A stretch of 64,000 nt of DNA from Arthrobacter sp. ERGS1:01 (GTDB lineage Bacteria; Actinomycetota; Actinomycetes; Actinomycetales; Micrococcaceae): assembly GCF_001281315.1 (NCBI RefSeq), contig NZ_CP012479.1:744001-808000 (forward strand), in the 5' to 3' direction. The translations under genes and the position numbers were made by a program. The notes under the pieces were generated by a model that had not been told where the DNA came from, did not search any database, and saw only the letters and a program-made list of their open reading frames with translations. Shown one piece after another: positions 8,435 to 17,599 of the stretch. Each line of letters opens with the position of its first letter. Within the stretch, counting starts at the first letter, position 1.

Positions 8435-10726
8435 TCAGGGGGTGGCGGACGCCGTCGAAGTTGCGGCAGCCGGTTCGCTGAGGCCCGGCAGCGATGCCAC
8501 CGTGCCGCCCCACGACTGCTGGTTGAGGGTTGATTCCAGCAGCAGCGACACCGAAAGCTGGCGCAGGCCCGTTGCAGTCTTCTGAACTGCCGCTGCCGGA
8601 CGGCTCAGCGCCGCAAGGTCGCCGTAGGCGTTGGCCAGCTCGCCTTCCAATTGGGACAGGGCCTTCTCCGGGACGTTCGTGAAGGCGGCGTCCAGGACAT
8701 AGGCGGGCACCGCAGGGGCGGTCGGCAGGCACTTCAGCGCCAGTTCGCCGTTGAGGAGTTCCAGCCGGGCCTGGTGATCGGCCAGGAGCTCCATGGCCTT
8801 CTTGAACTCCTGCTCCGGCAGCCTGGTGCCGGCCACCTGGTAGGCGTAGACGGCCTTTTGCTCGGCCTGTGCGGCGGCCAGAAGCGCCGCATCTTCGCTG
8901 ACGCCGGGCTGGGGAGACAGCGAGGACGAGCATGCGACCGCCGTGGCAAGGACCGGAGCCGGCAGGGGTGAGGAGGCCGTCGGCTTGCCGAGGAACTCGT
9001 TGATGGCCGATGACTGCAGCAACTGGCTGGTGCCGGCGGCGGCAAGGACCCGTCCCATGGCGCCGTCGGCGGTCACGGCACGGGCCAACAGGGTATTCGC
9101 GTTGTCAGCCAGGGCGGTCGCGAACGACGCCATGGTCGGGGCGGCTGTGGCCTTTGCGGACTTGGGCGCCGCACTGCCTGCCGGTAGCCCGTCGGTCAAG
9201 GCCGCGAGCTGGGCATCCAAAGCCGTCGCCGTCGAGGCGAGCAGCGTCTTGCCGGCCGCGTCGGTGGACTGGCCGCGCGCCTTCTCCGCCTGGGCCAGCA
9301 ATGCCGCCGATTGCGACCAGGCCTCCTGTCGGCTGAGTTCGGTGGCGGACGGGCCGGCCGTTGGAGCGTCCTGCCCGGTCACCACTGTGCCCACGGCAAG
9401 CACGACGGCGGCAATGACCAGGAACAGCAACGTCCCACGGGTCAGCGACCACGCCTTGCGGCGTTTGTTCCGCTTGGCGGGTGGGGCGGTTTTTGCCGGT
9501 TTGCCGGAGCGGGTGGCCTTGCCCGGGTTGGAGCGTTTGCCCCGGCCCGTGGCGGCTGTGCCGGATTCCCCGGAGGCCTTGGCGTCGGTTGCGGAGTCCG
9601 CAACGGACTCCGGGTCCTGGGTAGCCGGGGACGCGCCGTCGGTGGGGCTTGACCCTTCCGGGTGGGCTTGTTCGGCCAGGCGGCGTTCCCGTCGCGACTG
9701 GGGCGCCGGGGCTGCGGGGGAGTCGGTTGGGGTTGACTCTTCGGTGGACGTGCCGGATTCCGAGCGTTTGGAATCTACGGCCGGCTCGGTGTCCGCTGAA
9801 GCGTTCGGCTCGGTGCCAGGTTCGGCGGTGCCGGCTTCCGGGCTGTCAGTGTCCAAAGTGTCTGCCGGGGAGTCAGAGTCCTCGATGGCGTCGGCGGTGA
9901 CGGGCTCCGGAGCGTCCCCGGGTGCCTCAGCCGCGGGGGCGCCAGAGCCCTCGATGGCTTCGGCGTCCGCGGTATCCGCAGCGTCGCTGGGCTCGGCAGT
10001 CTTGGCGGGAGCCTCGTCGGGTTCGGCGGCCAGGGTGGCCTCGGGGTCCTGCGCGCCGTCGGGATCGCTGTTCGCGGCCTCGGGCTCAACGGCATCGGCG
10101 GGGCTCTTCGCTGCATCGCGGGGCAGATCCGCCGCGCTTTCGTCAACGGCGCTTTCGTCGTTGGAAGAACCGGCAACTGCAGGCTCATCGACAACGGGCT
10201 TGGCGCCGGAGTCCGTTTCGGAGGTGTTCTCCTTGACAGTGGAATCGGAGGCGTCGGCCGCGTCGGGCGTGGTGCCCGCCGGCACTTCGTCGTCCACAGG
10301 CGAGCTGACGGCAACGTTGGCACTTTCGACTTCAATGCCTTCCGGTTCGTTCCCGGCAGCGGGGGCCTCCTCGGGCGCGACGCCAGCCGCGGCATCCTCG
10401 CCAGCGGGGGATTCGGCGTCGGACAGGTCCGGAACGGCGGTCTCGGGCTCCGCGGCGACAGCGTCCTGTGCGGCCGTCTCTGGGGCGGGGGCGGACAGAG
10501 CGTCGGCCGGGGACCCGGCGTCGTCAATCGCGGGGGAGGAGGCGATCATGCCGTCGGAACCAACCACCAGAAGGGCGGACTTTGCGGCTTGTTGCGGGGC
10601 ACCCGCGGGTGCGGAGGCGCGGCGGTGGCCGATTCGTCGGGGCTTGGCCGGGGGAGGCCCGGACGGCGACGGTGCTTCGCTGGGCGTGTCGGTGTGCGGC
10701 TCGGCGGCGGAACGGGAATTGGTCAC
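8435..10726 (-). CDS. Membrane protein with acidic disordered tail and DUF4439 ferritin-like domain
   Basis: A 763-residue protein in three parts. Residues 1 to about 400 are low-complexity, rich in Ala, Glu, Asp, Pro and Ser, and surely disordered; residues about 400-427 are Lys/Arg-rich. A single membrane span (LLFLVIAAVVLAVGTVV, about 430-450) follows. The outside part ends in a helical domain (about 605-750) containing AQAEQKAVYAYQVAGTRL and ELLADHQARLELLNGEL, which fits the DUF4439 ferritin-like domain that actinobacteria often encode beside rimP. Start is GTG at 10726 with no clear ribosome site, so the exact N-terminus is uncertain. Divergent from rimP. The disordered tail is far longer than I expect for the family. 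Function unknown. Confidence 0.8.
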   Translation of the reverse strand: MTNSRSAAEPHTDTPSEAPSPSGPPPAKPRRIGHRRASAPAGAPQQAAKSALLVVGSDGMIASSPAIDDAGSPADALSAPAPETAAQDAVAAEPETAVPDLSDAESPAGEDAAAGVAPEEAPAAGNEPEGIEVESANVAVSSPVDDEVPAGTTPDAADASDSTVKENTSETDSGAKPVVDEPAVAGSSNDESAVDESAADLPRDAAKSPADAVEPEAANSDPDGAQDPEATLAAEPDEAPAKTAEPSDAADTADAEAIEGSGAPAAEAPGDAPEPVTADAIEDSDSPADTLDTDSPEAGTAEPGTEPNASADTEPAVDSKRSESGTSTEESTPTDSPAAPAPQSRRERRLAEQAHPEGSSPTDGASPATQDPESVADSATDAKASGESGTAATGRGKRSNPGKATRSGKPAKTAPPAKRNKRRKAWSLTRGTLLFLVIAAVVLAVGTVVTGQDAPTAGPSATELSRQEAWSQSAALLAQAEKARGQSTDAAGKTLLASTATALDAQLAALTDGLPAGSAAPKSAKATAAPTMASFATALADNANTLLARAVTADGAMGRVLAAAGTSQLLQSSAINEFLGKPTASSPLPAPVLATAVACSSSLSPQPGVSEDAALLAAAQAEQKAVYAYQVAGTRLPEQEFKKAMELLADHQARLELLNGELALKCLPTAPAVPAYVLDAAFTNVPEKALSQLEGELANAYGDLAALSRPAAAVQKTATGLRQLSVSLLLESTLNQQSWGGTVASLPGLSEPAAATSTASATP

Positions 10727-10894
10727 AACTGTTGATCATCTCATGATGGCCAACTTTGATGCACGCCGGACCCTTCCATTTCGGTGGTCCCCGCGCCATA
10801 ATGCGTTCTTACTCACAGCGGAAACGTTCAGCGGCATGGGCACAAACTCGGTACTCTTATACCTACAACATCATTTAAGGGAGGCGGGCGTTCA

Positions 10895-11524
10895 ATGACC
10901 AAGCCGGAGAAGCCTAAGTCGGCCCGAAGCCCGGGACACCTGCACTCGGCCGTCGATCCCGTGGCAGAAGCGCAGCGGCTCAAGGCCCTGCTCACACCCA
11001 CCGTCGAGGCGGCCGGACTGTACCTCGAAGATGTGAAGGTCCAAATGGCCGGCACCCACAGAACCGTTTCGGTAGTGGTTGACCTGCCGGAGACCGAATC
11101 CGGCGGTGTGGGACTCGACGCCATCTCGATCGTTTCCAAGGCCCTGTCCGAAACCATGGATGCGGATCCCCGCGACGACGGCCGTGCCTACGACCTGGAA
11201 ATTTCCTCCCCCGGAGCCACCCGGCCGCTGACCGAGCCGCGGCACTGGCGCCGTGCACTGGGCCGGATGGTGAAGGTCAACGCGACCGACCGGGAGAACT
11301 TCATGGGCCGAATCCTGGCAGTGGACGACGACGGCGTGCACATGCTGCCCGAGCTGCCGGTCAAAAAAGGCATGAAAGCCAAACAGGGCGTGCCCGAAAA
11401 AGTGTTGTTCTCAACCATTCGCCGCGGCGTAGTGGAAATAGAGTTTGCTCGCCTCGACGAGGCCGAGCTTGATTTGGAATTTGATCCGACCGACGGCGAC
11501 GCGGTCGATGGAGAGGAAAGCTGA
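10895..11524 (+). CDS. rimP: Ribosome maturation factor RimP
   Basis: This is 209 residues, with a GGAGG site 10 bases before the ATG. RimP assists 30S subunit maturation. The N-terminal domain includes [19 protein letters not shown] and [27 protein letters not shown]; the signature [28 protein letters not shown] lies in the centre and the C-terminal Sm-like domain ends with an acidic tail. It opens the plus-strand block rimP-nusA-ylxR-infB; the stop is 2 bp before nusA. The 168-bp gap to the divergent DUF4439 gene must hold both promoters; a TTATAC-like box lies about 35 bp upstream of the ATG, but I cannot pick the -35. Confidence 0.96.
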   Translation: MTKPEKPKSARSPGHLHSAVDPVAEAQRLKALLTPTVEAAGLYLEDVKVQMAGTHRTVSVVVDLPETESGGVGLDAISIVSKALSETMDADPRDDGRAYDLEISSPGATRPLTEPRHWRRALGRMVKVNATDRENFMGRILAVDDDGVHMLPELPVKKGMKAKQGVPEKVLFSTIRRGVVEIEFARLDEAELDLEFDPTDGDAVDGEES

Positions 11525-11526
11525 CC

Positions 11527-12498
11527 ATGGATATCGATATGAGCGCGCTGCGAATACTGGAGCGTGAACGAGAGATCCCGCTGGATCTGCTGATCCCCAC
11601 CATTGAGCAGGCACTGCTGATGGCTTACCACAAGAGCCCCGGCGCGATCGAGCAGGCCAGGGCCGAGCTTGACCGCAAGAGCGGCCACGTGACCATCTGG
11701 GCCGCCGAGATTGACGAGGACGGCGAACGGATCGGTGAATTCGATGACACCCCCGCCGGCTTTGGCCGCATTGCCGCCAGCACGGCACGCCAGATCATCC
11801 TCCAGCGCCTGCGCGACGTCGAGGACGACAACGTGCTCGGTGAATTCCGCGGCAAGGAAGGCGAGCTGGTGTCCGGCCAGATCCAGCAGGGCAACAACCC
11901 GAACATGATCCAGGTCAACCTTGGCGCAGTGGAGGGCGTCCTGCCCCCCAACGAGCAGGTCCCCGGTGAAAACTACCGCCACGGCAATCGCATCCGCGCC
12001 TTCGTCGTCGACGTGCACCGCGGCCTGAAGGGCCCCTCCATCACCCTGTCCCGGTCGCACCCCGGCCTGGTTCGGAAGCTCTTCGAAATGGAAGTTCCGG
12101 AAATCGCCGACGGCACCGTCGAGATCGTCGCCCTGGCCCGCGAAGCCGGCCACCGCACCAAGATCGCCGTCAAGGCCAACAAGGCCGGCGTCAACCCCAA
12201 GGGTGCCTGCATCGGTGAAATGGGCACGCGTGTGCGCGCCGTCATGACCGAACTCAACGACGAAAAGATCGACATCGTCGACTTCAGCGAGGATGCAGCC
12301 ACTTTCATCGCCAGCTCCCTCTCGCCGTCGAAGGTGATTTCGGTCACGATCGTCGACGAGGATGCGCGCTCCGCCCGCGTCGTCGTGCCTGATTATCAGC
12401 TGTCTTTGGCCATTGGCAAGGAAGGGCAGAACGCCCGCCTGGCTGCCAAGCTGACGGGATGGCGCATCGACATCATCTCCGACGCCGCCGCAGAATAG
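11527..12498 (+). CDS. nusA: Transcription termination/antitermination factor NusA
   Basis: This is 323 residues, the short actinobacterial form without the C-terminal acidic repeats of E. coli. The N-terminal RNA-polymerase-binding domain (about 1-105) is followed by an S1 domain (about 110-180, [12 protein letters not shown] and [24 protein letters not shown]) and two KH domains (about 185-323). Those contain the family-conserved [30 protein letters not shown] segment and the final [25 protein letters not shown]. NusA binds RNA polymerase and nascent RNA to modulate pausing. It starts 2 bp after rimP, so the two are cotranscribed. Confidence 0.97.
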   Translation: MDIDMSALRILEREREIPLDLLIPTIEQALLMAYHKSPGAIEQARAELDRKSGHVTIWAAEIDEDGERIGEFDDTPAGFGRIAASTARQIILQRLRDVEDDNVLGEFRGKEGELVSGQIQQGNNPNMIQVNLGAVEGVLPPNEQVPGENYRHGNRIRAFVVDVHRGLKGPSITLSRSHPGLVRKLFEMEVPEIADGTVEIVALAREAGHRTKIAVKANKAGVNPKGACIGEMGTRVRAVMTELNDEKIDIVDFSEDAATFIASSLSPSKVISVTIVDEDARSARVVVPDYQLSLAIGKEGQNARLAAKLTGWRIDIISDAAAE

Positions 12499-12519
12499 GA
12501 AAGCAGCGTTCGGGCGCGG

Positions 12520-12525
12520 TAGAAT
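12520..12525 (+). promoter_or_regulatory. Possible -10 box for ylxR-infB
   Basis: TAGAAT in the gap after nusA, 57 bp before the TTG assigned to ylxR. No convincing -35. It could give infB an internal promoter separate from rimP-nusA. Confidence 0.3.
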
Positions 12526-12581
12526 GTAAGGGACCGGGCCCACGGGCTGCGCGTGACTAATTTTCGTAAGGCTTTGCACAG

Positions 12582-12926
12582 TTGGTAAAGAATGCCGTTA
12601 AAGCGGGGAGCCATGCTCCTGCCATTACCGGATCTGTGCGCACCTGCATTGGTTGCAAGCAAACCGACGCCCGGGAGCATTTGGTGCGACTTGTAAGAAA
12701 CGCCAGCGATTCCGGTGAGCCGGAAGCGCTGGTTGACTTGCGACGTCGTATGCCCGGTCGGGGAGCATGGCTGCACCCCGACCCCAACTGTTTGCAACTG
12801 GCCATCAAGCGCCGCGCCATTGGCAGGGCCCTTCCGGGCATTTCCAATGTCGCCGGCGTCCAGGACCAGCTTGCAACCGTGTTGGAGCAGGCACCTAAAA
12901 TACGAACCGACATTGTCCCTTTGTGA
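12582..12926 (+). CDS. ylxR: YlxR family RNA-binding/regulatory protein (DUF448)
   Basis: Up to 114 residues. The family motifs are visible: RTCIGCKQTDAREHLVRLV near the N-terminus, and RRRMPGRGAWLHPDPNCL with the GRGAWLHP loop. YlxR proteins are small basic nucleic-acid binders always found between nusA and infB. The start is uncertain: the TTG at 12582 has no good ribosome site and adds 18 residues, while a GTG at 12636 would give the usual short leader before RTCIGC. Cotranscription with nusA upstream and infB downstream is expected from context. Confidence 0.88.
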   Translation: MVKNAVKAGSHAPAITGSVRTCIGCKQTDAREHLVRLVRNASDSGEPEALVDLRRRMPGRGAWLHPDPNCLQLAIKRRAIGRALPGISNVAGVQDQLATVLEQAPKIRTDIVPL

Positions 12927-12943
12927 AAGCGGGTCAGAAACCG

Positions 12944-13045
12944 ATGGAAACCCGATGAGTACCCAGCGATGAGTGCCCAACAATGAGCATCAACATGTGC
13001 TCTCACGCCGCCCATTCCGACATGGAATGGCGCAGTAAGAATTAA
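12944..13045 (+). promoter_or_regulatory. Chain of four overlapping micro-ORFs in the infB leader
   Basis: Four tiny reading frames follow each other, each start overlapping the previous stop as ATGA. They are METR (12944-12958), MSTQR (12955-12972), MSAQQ (12969-12986) and a 20-codon frame starting MSINMCSH that ends with TAA at 13043-13045. The second to fourth starts are spaced 14 bases apart and lie in a 14-bp imperfect repeat (ATGAGTRCCCARC plus one base). Because 14 is not a multiple of three, each repeat shifts the frame. The last stop lies 10 bases before a hairpin that masks the infB ribosome site. Translation of these frames is not shown; the overlap pattern is seen directly. Confidence 0.5.
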
Positions 13046-13055
13046 GCGGTTCGTA

Positions 13056-13080
13056 CCTGTCCGGTGCGGGCCGAGACAGG
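13056..13080 (+). promoter_or_regulatory. Hairpin masking the infB ribosome-binding site
   Basis: CCTGTC-CGG pairs with CCG-A-GACAGG (nine pairs, one bulged A). The right arm ends inside the AGGAG ribosome site of infB, so folding would hide part of it. Confidence 0.5.
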
Positions 13081-13086
13081 AGTAAT

Positions 13087-16002
13087 GTGGCCAAGGCCCG
13101 CGTCCACGAGCTTGCAAAAGAGCTCGGCATCACCTCAAAAGAAGCAGTGACCAAACTGCAGGAGCTCGGCGAATTCGTTCGCTCCGCGTCCTCCACCATT
13201 GAGGCCCCCGTCGTGAAGAAGCTTCGCGACGCATTCCCGACAGCCCCCAAGGCTGCCGAATCCAAGCCTGCCCCCGCGGCACCGGCAACACCCGCCGCGG
13301 TGAAGCCTGCCGCAAAGCCGGCGGAATCCGCTCCGGCAGCGCCCGCACCGGCAGCCCCGGCTGCTCCGGCGGCCGTGCCCGGTCCGAAGGCTGCCGCTCC
13401 GGCAGCCCCGGCCAAGCCCGCAGAGGCCGCTCCGGCTGCCCCTGTAGTGGCAACCCCCGCCCCGGCGGCACCTGCGGCTCCGGCCGCGGCAGCTCCGAAG
13501 GCAGCCCCGGCTGCCGGCGGACCCCGCCCGGGCAACAACCCGTTTGCGTCCTCGCAGGGCATGCCGCGCTCCGGCCGGTCTGACCGTGGGGAAGCCCGCA
13601 ACGACAACCGTGCGCCCGAATCCCGCGGCGACGCCCCCCGCACCCCGCGCCCCGCAGGCGCTGGTGCAGGTGCCGGCGCCGGCGGCCCCCGCCCCGGTAA
13701 CAACCCGTTTGCAACGTCCCAGGGCATGCCCCGCCCGGGTGCTCCGCGCAGTGCCGAAGCCGGCACCGGCGGACCCCGTCCCGGCGGCCCGCGCCCCGGC
13801 GCACCCCGTCCGGGCGCACCGCGTCCGGCAGGTGCCGCAGGTGCCGGTGGACCCCGTCCGGGCGCACCGCGTCCCGGCGGACCCCGCCCCACCCCGGGCA
13901 TGATGCCCAACCGCACCGAGCGTCCCGCAGCCCCCGGCCGCGGTAACGACCGTCCCGGTGCTCCGGGTCGCGGCCGTCCGGGTGCTCCCGGCGCCACGCC
14001 CGGCGGCGCTCCCGGTGGAGCTCCCGCCGGTGGCGGCTTCGGCAAGGGTGGCCGCGGACGCGGTGGCACCCAGGGTGCCTTCGGCAAGGGCGGCGCAGGC
14101 CGCGGCAAGCAGCGCAAGTCGAAGCGTGCCAAGCGCCAAGAGCTGGAGCAGATGAGTGCTCCTTCACTGGGCGGCGTGAGCGTACCCCGCGGCGACGGCA
14201 GCACCGTTGTCCGGTTGCGCCGCGGTTCCTCCATCACGGACTTTGCCGACAAGATCGAGGCAAACCCCGCAGCACTGGTAACCGTGCTCTTCCACCTGGG
14301 CGAAATGGCTACGGCCACGCAGTCCCTGGACGAGGACACCTTTGCCCTGTTGGGTGAGGAGCTTGGCTACAAGGTCCAGGTCGTTTCCCCCGAGGATGAA
14401 GAGCGTGAACTGCTCAGCAGCTTCGACATCGACTTCGACGCCGAGCTTGAGGCCGAAGGCGACGAGGACCTCGAGGTTCGTCCTCCGGTCGTCACGGTCA
14501 TGGGTCACGTTGATCACGGTAAGACCCGCCTGCTGGACGCCATCCGCAAGTCGGACGTTGTTGCCGGCGAGCACGGTGGCATCACCCAGCACATCGGTGC
14601 CTACCAGATCGAACACGAGCACGAAGGCATCGAACGTCAGATCACCTTCATTGACACCCCCGGCCACGAGGCGTTCACCGCCATGCGTGCCCGTGGTGCC
14701 AAGGTCACCGACATCGCCATCCTGGTGGTCGCAGCCGACGACGGCGTCATGCCGCAGACGGTGGAAGCGCTCAACCACGCACAGGCGGCCAACGTGCCGA
14801 TCGTGGTTGCCGTGAACAAGATCGACAAGGACGGCGCCAACCCGGAGAAGATCCGTGGCCAGCTCACCGAATACGGTTTGGTTCCCGAGGAATACGGTGG
14901 AGACACCATGTTCGTGGATGTTTCGGCACGCAACAACATCAACATCGAGGAACTCCTCGAAGCTGTGTTGCTGACCGCCGACGCCGCCCTGGACATGCGT
15001 GCCAACCCGAACAAGGACGCCCGAGGCATCGCGATTGAAGCCAACCTGGACAAGGGGCGCGGTTCCGTGGCCACCGTTCTGGTTCAATCCGGTACCTTGC
15101 ACGTCGGTGACACGATCGTTGCCGGTACCGCCCACGGCCGTGTACGTGCCATGTTCGATGAGAACGGTGAGGTCATCTCCGAGGCCGGTCCGTCGCGTCC
15201 GGTCCAGGTGCTGGGTCTGTCCAACGTTCCGCGTGCAGGTGACACCTTCTTCGTGACCGGTGACGAGCGTACGGCCCGCCAGATCGCTGAAAAGCGTGAG
15301 GCAGCCGACCGCAACGCCGCCCTCGCCAAGCGCCGCAAGCGCGTCAGCCTGGAAGACTTCGACCAGGCCATCATCGAAGGCAAGGTTGCCAACCTTAACC
15401 TCATCCTCAAGGGTGACGTTTCCGGTGCTGTTGAAGCGCTGGAAGACTCGTTGCTCAAGATCGATGTTGGCGACAGCGTTCAGCTGCGCGTCATCCACCG
15501 CGGTGTGGGTGCCATCACGCAGAACGACGTCAACCTGGCCACCGTGGACAACGCGATCATCATCGGCTTCAACGTCAAGCCGGCAGAGCGTGTTGCCGAA
15601 CTGGCCGACCGTGAAGGCGTCGACATGCGCTTCTACTCGGTCATCTACGGCGCCATCGATGACATCGAACTCGCACTCAAGGGCATGCTCAAGCCCGAGT
15701 ACGAGGAAGTTGAACTGGGTACCGCGGAAATCCGCGAAGTATTCCGCTCTTCCAAGTTCGGTAACATCGCCGGCTCGATCGTCCGCTCCGGCACGATCCG
15801 TCGTAACTCGAAGGCCCGCGTGCTCCGTGGCGGCAAGGTCATCGGTGAGAACCTCACCGTTGACTCGCTCAAGCGCTTCAAGGATGACGCAACCGAAGTC
15901 CGCACCGACTTCGAGTGTGGTATCGGTTTGGGATCGTTCAACGACCTGCAGGCCGAGGACATCATCCAGACGTTCGAGATGCGCGAAAAGCCGCGCGTCT
16001 AA
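13087..16002 (+). CDS. infB: Translation initiation factor IF-2
   Basis: GTPase that places fMet-tRNA on the 30S subunit; 971 residues from GTG at 13087 with AGGAG five bases upstream. Residues 1-55 form the IF2-N domain ([18 protein letters not shown]). About 56-345 is a long Ala/Pro/Gly-rich linker with repeats such as [11 protein letters not shown] and two copies of [15 protein letters not shown], followed by a basic patch [13 protein letters not shown]. The G domain follows, with G1 GHVDHGKT near 473-480, then DTPGH, NKID and two beta-barrel/C2 domains ending [19 protein letters not shown]. The linker is typical of high-GC actinobacteria. The gene is preceded by an unusual leader and followed by a large inverted repeat. 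Confidence 0.97.
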   Translation: MAKARVHELAKELGITSKEAVTKLQELGEFVRSASSTIEAPVVKKLRDAFPTAPKAAESKPAPAAPATPAAVKPAAKPAESAPAAPAPAAPAAPAAVPGPKAAAPAAPAKPAEAAPAAPVVATPAPAAPAAPAAAAPKAAPAAGGPRPGNNPFASSQGMPRSGRSDRGEARNDNRAPESRGDAPRTPRPAGAGAGAGAGGPRPGNNPFATSQGMPRPGAPRSAEAGTGGPRPGGPRPGAPRPGAPRPAGAAGAGGPRPGAPRPGGPRPTPGMMPNRTERPAAPGRGNDRPGAPGRGRPGAPGATPGGAPGGAPAGGGFGKGGRGRGGTQGAFGKGGAGRGKQRKSKRAKRQELEQMSAPSLGGVSVPRGDGSTVVRLRRGSSITDFADKIEANPAALVTVLFHLGEMATATQSLDEDTFALLGEELGYKVQVVSPEDEERELLSSFDIDFDAELEAEGDEDLEVRPPVVTVMGHVDHGKTRLLDAIRKSDVVAGEHGGITQHIGAYQIEHEHEGIERQITFIDTPGHEAFTAMRARGAKVTDIAILVVAADDGVMPQTVEALNHAQAANVPIVVAVNKIDKDGANPEKIRGQLTEYGLVPEEYGGDTMFVDVSARNNINIEELLEAVLLTADAALDMRANPNKDARGIAIEANLDKGRGSVATVLVQSGTLHVGDTIVAGTAHGRVRAMFDENGEVISEAGPSRPVQVLGLSNVPRAGDTFFVTGDERTARQIAEKREAADRNAALAKRRKRVSLEDFDQAIIEGKVANLNLILKGDVSGAVEALEDSLLKIDVGDSVQLRVIHRGVGAITQNDVNLATVDNAIIIGFNVKPAERVAELADREGVDMRFYSVIYGAIDDIELALKGMLKPEYEEVELGTAEIREVFRSSKFGNIAGSIVRSGTIRRNSKARVLRGGKVIGENLTVDSLKRFKDDATEVRTDFECGIGLGSFNDLQAEDIIQTFEMREKPRV

Positions 16003-16028
16003 CGTGTCCGCGAACGAGAGGCGCCTCC

Positions 16029-16134
16029 AAGATTTTTTTGGGGGCGCCTCCGCCCGCTTAGCGCCACACACGACTTCGTCGGTGTGTCGCTGCAGGCGCC
16101 CGAAGCCACACCCAAGGCGCCCCCAAAAAATCTT
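16029..16134. terminator. Large inverted repeat after infB
   Basis: A 20-bp stem (AAGAT-T7-GGGGGCGCCT pairing with its complement, one extra T on the left) brackets 65 bp, which itself contains a hairpin at 16060-16091. Both arms carry a T or A run, so it could terminate on either strand. The rest of the 244-bp infB-rbfA gap shows nothing beyond the rbfA ribosome site (AGGAG). Confidence 0.6.
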
Positions 16135-16246
16135 TCCGGCGCAGTCGCGCCGTCATAGACTCGCAGTAGTCTTGCGGATCGGAACTGTCTTGACGGCTGC
16201 TCTGCGGCCGCCGTCGACGGTCCCTTTTATTCTTTAGGAGTTATTC

Positions 16247-16678
16247 ATGGCTGATTCAGCCCGCGCCGCCAAGCTGGCACAGCGCATCAAAGTCGTGGTC
16301 GCCGAAGCCCTGCGCCGCACGGTCAAGGACCCGCGCGTCGACGGCATCACCGTCACCGACGCCCGCGTCACCAACGACCTCCAGCACGCCACGGTCTACT
16401 ACACCGTCTTCGGCGATGAGACCGCCCAGTCCGAGGCAAAGATCGGCCTGGAGCGTGCCAAGGGCGTGCTGCGTGCCGAGGTCGGCAAGAACATCACCGT
16501 CCGCCTGACCCCCACGCTCGAATTCGTCGCGGACGTCATCCCCGAGAACGCCTCCAACCTTGAGGCATTGTTGCGGGTTGCCAAGGAACGCGACGCCAAG
16601 CTGGCCGAGCTGTCCGCCGGTGCCGAGTTCGCCGGTGAGGCAGATCCGTACAAGAAGGACGAGGAAGACGCCGAGTAG
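16247..16678 (+). CDS. rbfA: Ribosome-binding factor A
   Basis: This is a 143-residue KH-fold protein that binds immature 30S subunits and helps process the 5' end of 16S rRNA. The family signatures are ARAAKLAQRIKVVVAEALRRTVKDPRV, VTDARVTNDLQHATVYYTVFGDE and the C-terminal LTPTLEFVADVIPENASNLEALL. An acidic tail of about 20 residues follows. AGGAG lies six bases before the ATG. It is separated from infB by a 244-bp gap with a strong hairpin, so it probably has its own promoter. A 15-bp hairpin follows 28 bp after the stop. Confidence 0.96.
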   Translation: MADSARAAKLAQRIKVVVAEALRRTVKDPRVDGITVTDARVTNDLQHATVYYTVFGDETAQSEAKIGLERAKGVLRAEVGKNITVRLTPTLEFVADVIPENASNLEALLRVAKERDAKLAELSAGAEFAGEADPYKKDEEDAE

Positions 16679-16706
16679 GCACAACCCCTCACGCACGTTC
16701 GACGCC

Positions 16707-16740
16707 GGCCGGTCACCTTTCACAGGAAAGGTGACCGGCC
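16707..16740 (+). terminator. Terminator-like hairpin after rbfA
   Basis: Perfect 15-bp stem GGCCGGTCACCTTTC with a 4-base loop, placed 28 bp after the rbfA stop. No T run follows. Confidence 0.7.
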
Positions 16741-16762
16741 CGCGCCGTTTCTCGGACCATGC

Positions 16763-16844
16763 GGCGTTGGCCCGGCATTTCCTCGGCCGCGGGCGGTCTT
16801 GGGGGCCTCCTTTATCCAGCCTACGAAAGCACCGGCCCGACGCC
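16763..16844 (+). repeat. Palindromic intergenic repeat, copy B
   Basis: About 82 bp. It has the shared blocks CCCGGCATTTCCTCGG, GGCCGCGGGCGGTCTTGGG and GCCTACGAAAGCACCGGCCC, with ends that pair (GGCGT/ACGCC). It is the shortest copy and lacks about 20 bp between the first two blocks. The stop codon of the minus-strand orphan gene lies inside its right block. Confidence 0.7.
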
Positions 16845-17417
16845 GGCGAATCCGAGTTGGCGTAAACGCATCGTCACCAGGCTGCCGCCCGGGTCCGCAA
16901 GGACGTTCGTCAACGCCGCCAGGGTGTGGCCGCTCACCGCGACGCCAGAGGCCATCGCGGCGGGCAGCACGGTGTAGTGCAGCACGGTGTAGTACAGCCA
17001 CTCCCCGCTGACAGTGATGACGGTCCGGACGGCCTGGGCGTAGTACCTGTGCCCGAGCATACAGAGGTGAATCGTCATGTCCATGTCGGCGCCGAGCGCC
17101 ACCACGGCCGCGTCACGGACACTGTAGACGGTCTTGCCGTCCGGGTTGTGCGGGCCTTCAAAGACGCTCAAGTCGGCCAGCTGGCGGGTCCTGCCGTGCT
17201 GGTGAAGGCTCATCAGGCGGGCCGGCAACAACGCCGCCTCGTGTTCGTGCCCATCGCCTTGGTCGTTGTTGAAGTAATTGGTGGCGCCGTTCCGGTAGGA
17301 GACGCCACCACGGTGACCGGGGTGGGGTGTGCTGGCCGTACTGTTTGCCGGAATGGGAGGGCCCGGTGATGACGGGCTGGTGGATCGAACGATCCCGTTC
17401 CCAAGGTGCGGGACCAT
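16821..17417 (-). CDS. Hypothetical protein, possibly a gene remnant
   Basis: An open frame of 198 codons whose codons from about residue 38 onward are strongly GC-ending, as in real genes here, while the opposite frame has the His/Arg/Val/Gly-rich look of a shadow. I do not recognise the family. The clearest stretches are ADLSVFEGPHNPDGKTVYSVRD, ALGADMDMTIHLCMLGHRYYAQAVRTV and SGHTLAALTNVLADPGGSLV. A 15-bp tandem duplication (16964-16993) gives YTVLH-YTVLP. The first 37 residues have weak codon bias and the ATG at 17417 has no ribosome site, so the true start is unclear. The stop codon comes from repeat B, which suggests a shortened 3' end. It lies between rbfA and truB on the opposite strand. 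Confidence 0.45.
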   Translation of the reverse strand: MVPHLGNGIVRSTSPSSPGPPIPANSTASTPHPGHRGGVSYRNGATNYFNNDQGDGHEHEAALLPARLMSLHQHGRTRQLADLSVFEGPHNPDGKTVYSVRDAAVVALGADMDMTIHLCMLGHRYYAQAVRTVITVSGEWLYYTVLHYTVLPAAMASGVAVSGHTLAALTNVLADPGGSLVTMRLRQLGFAGVGPVLS

Positions 17418-17586
17418 GAGGGAACGGGCGGGCAGCCTAAGACGGGCCCGGCGACGGGGTCAACAAAAACTTTCCCCGCAACGGCCGCCGGCGGCTATGC
17501 CGGGCTGCCGGAACGTCGTCTGAAATTGCGCTCCGTGCAGCTGCGCAGGGCCGTTCGCGGTGGGAACCACGTCCAGCCGGGCCGGA

Positions 17587-17592
17587 TATACT
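17587..17592 (+). promoter_or_regulatory. Leaderless -10 box of truB
   Basis: TATACT, seven bases before the GTG of truB, which has no ribosome site. The transcript would start at or beside the start codon. Confidence 0.6.
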
Positions 17593-17599
17593 TCAAAGC

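Noticed and set aside
8943..10898. 651-codon plus-strand open frame opposite the DUF4439 gene
   Set aside because: It is a shadow of a GC-rich gene: Ser/Ala/Gly-rich, no domain, and the minus-strand frame has the membrane span and ferritin-like domain.
12990..14339. Long Pro/Gly/Ala-rich minus-strand frames opposite infB
   Set aside because: They mirror the repetitive IF-2 linker; no recognisable domain.
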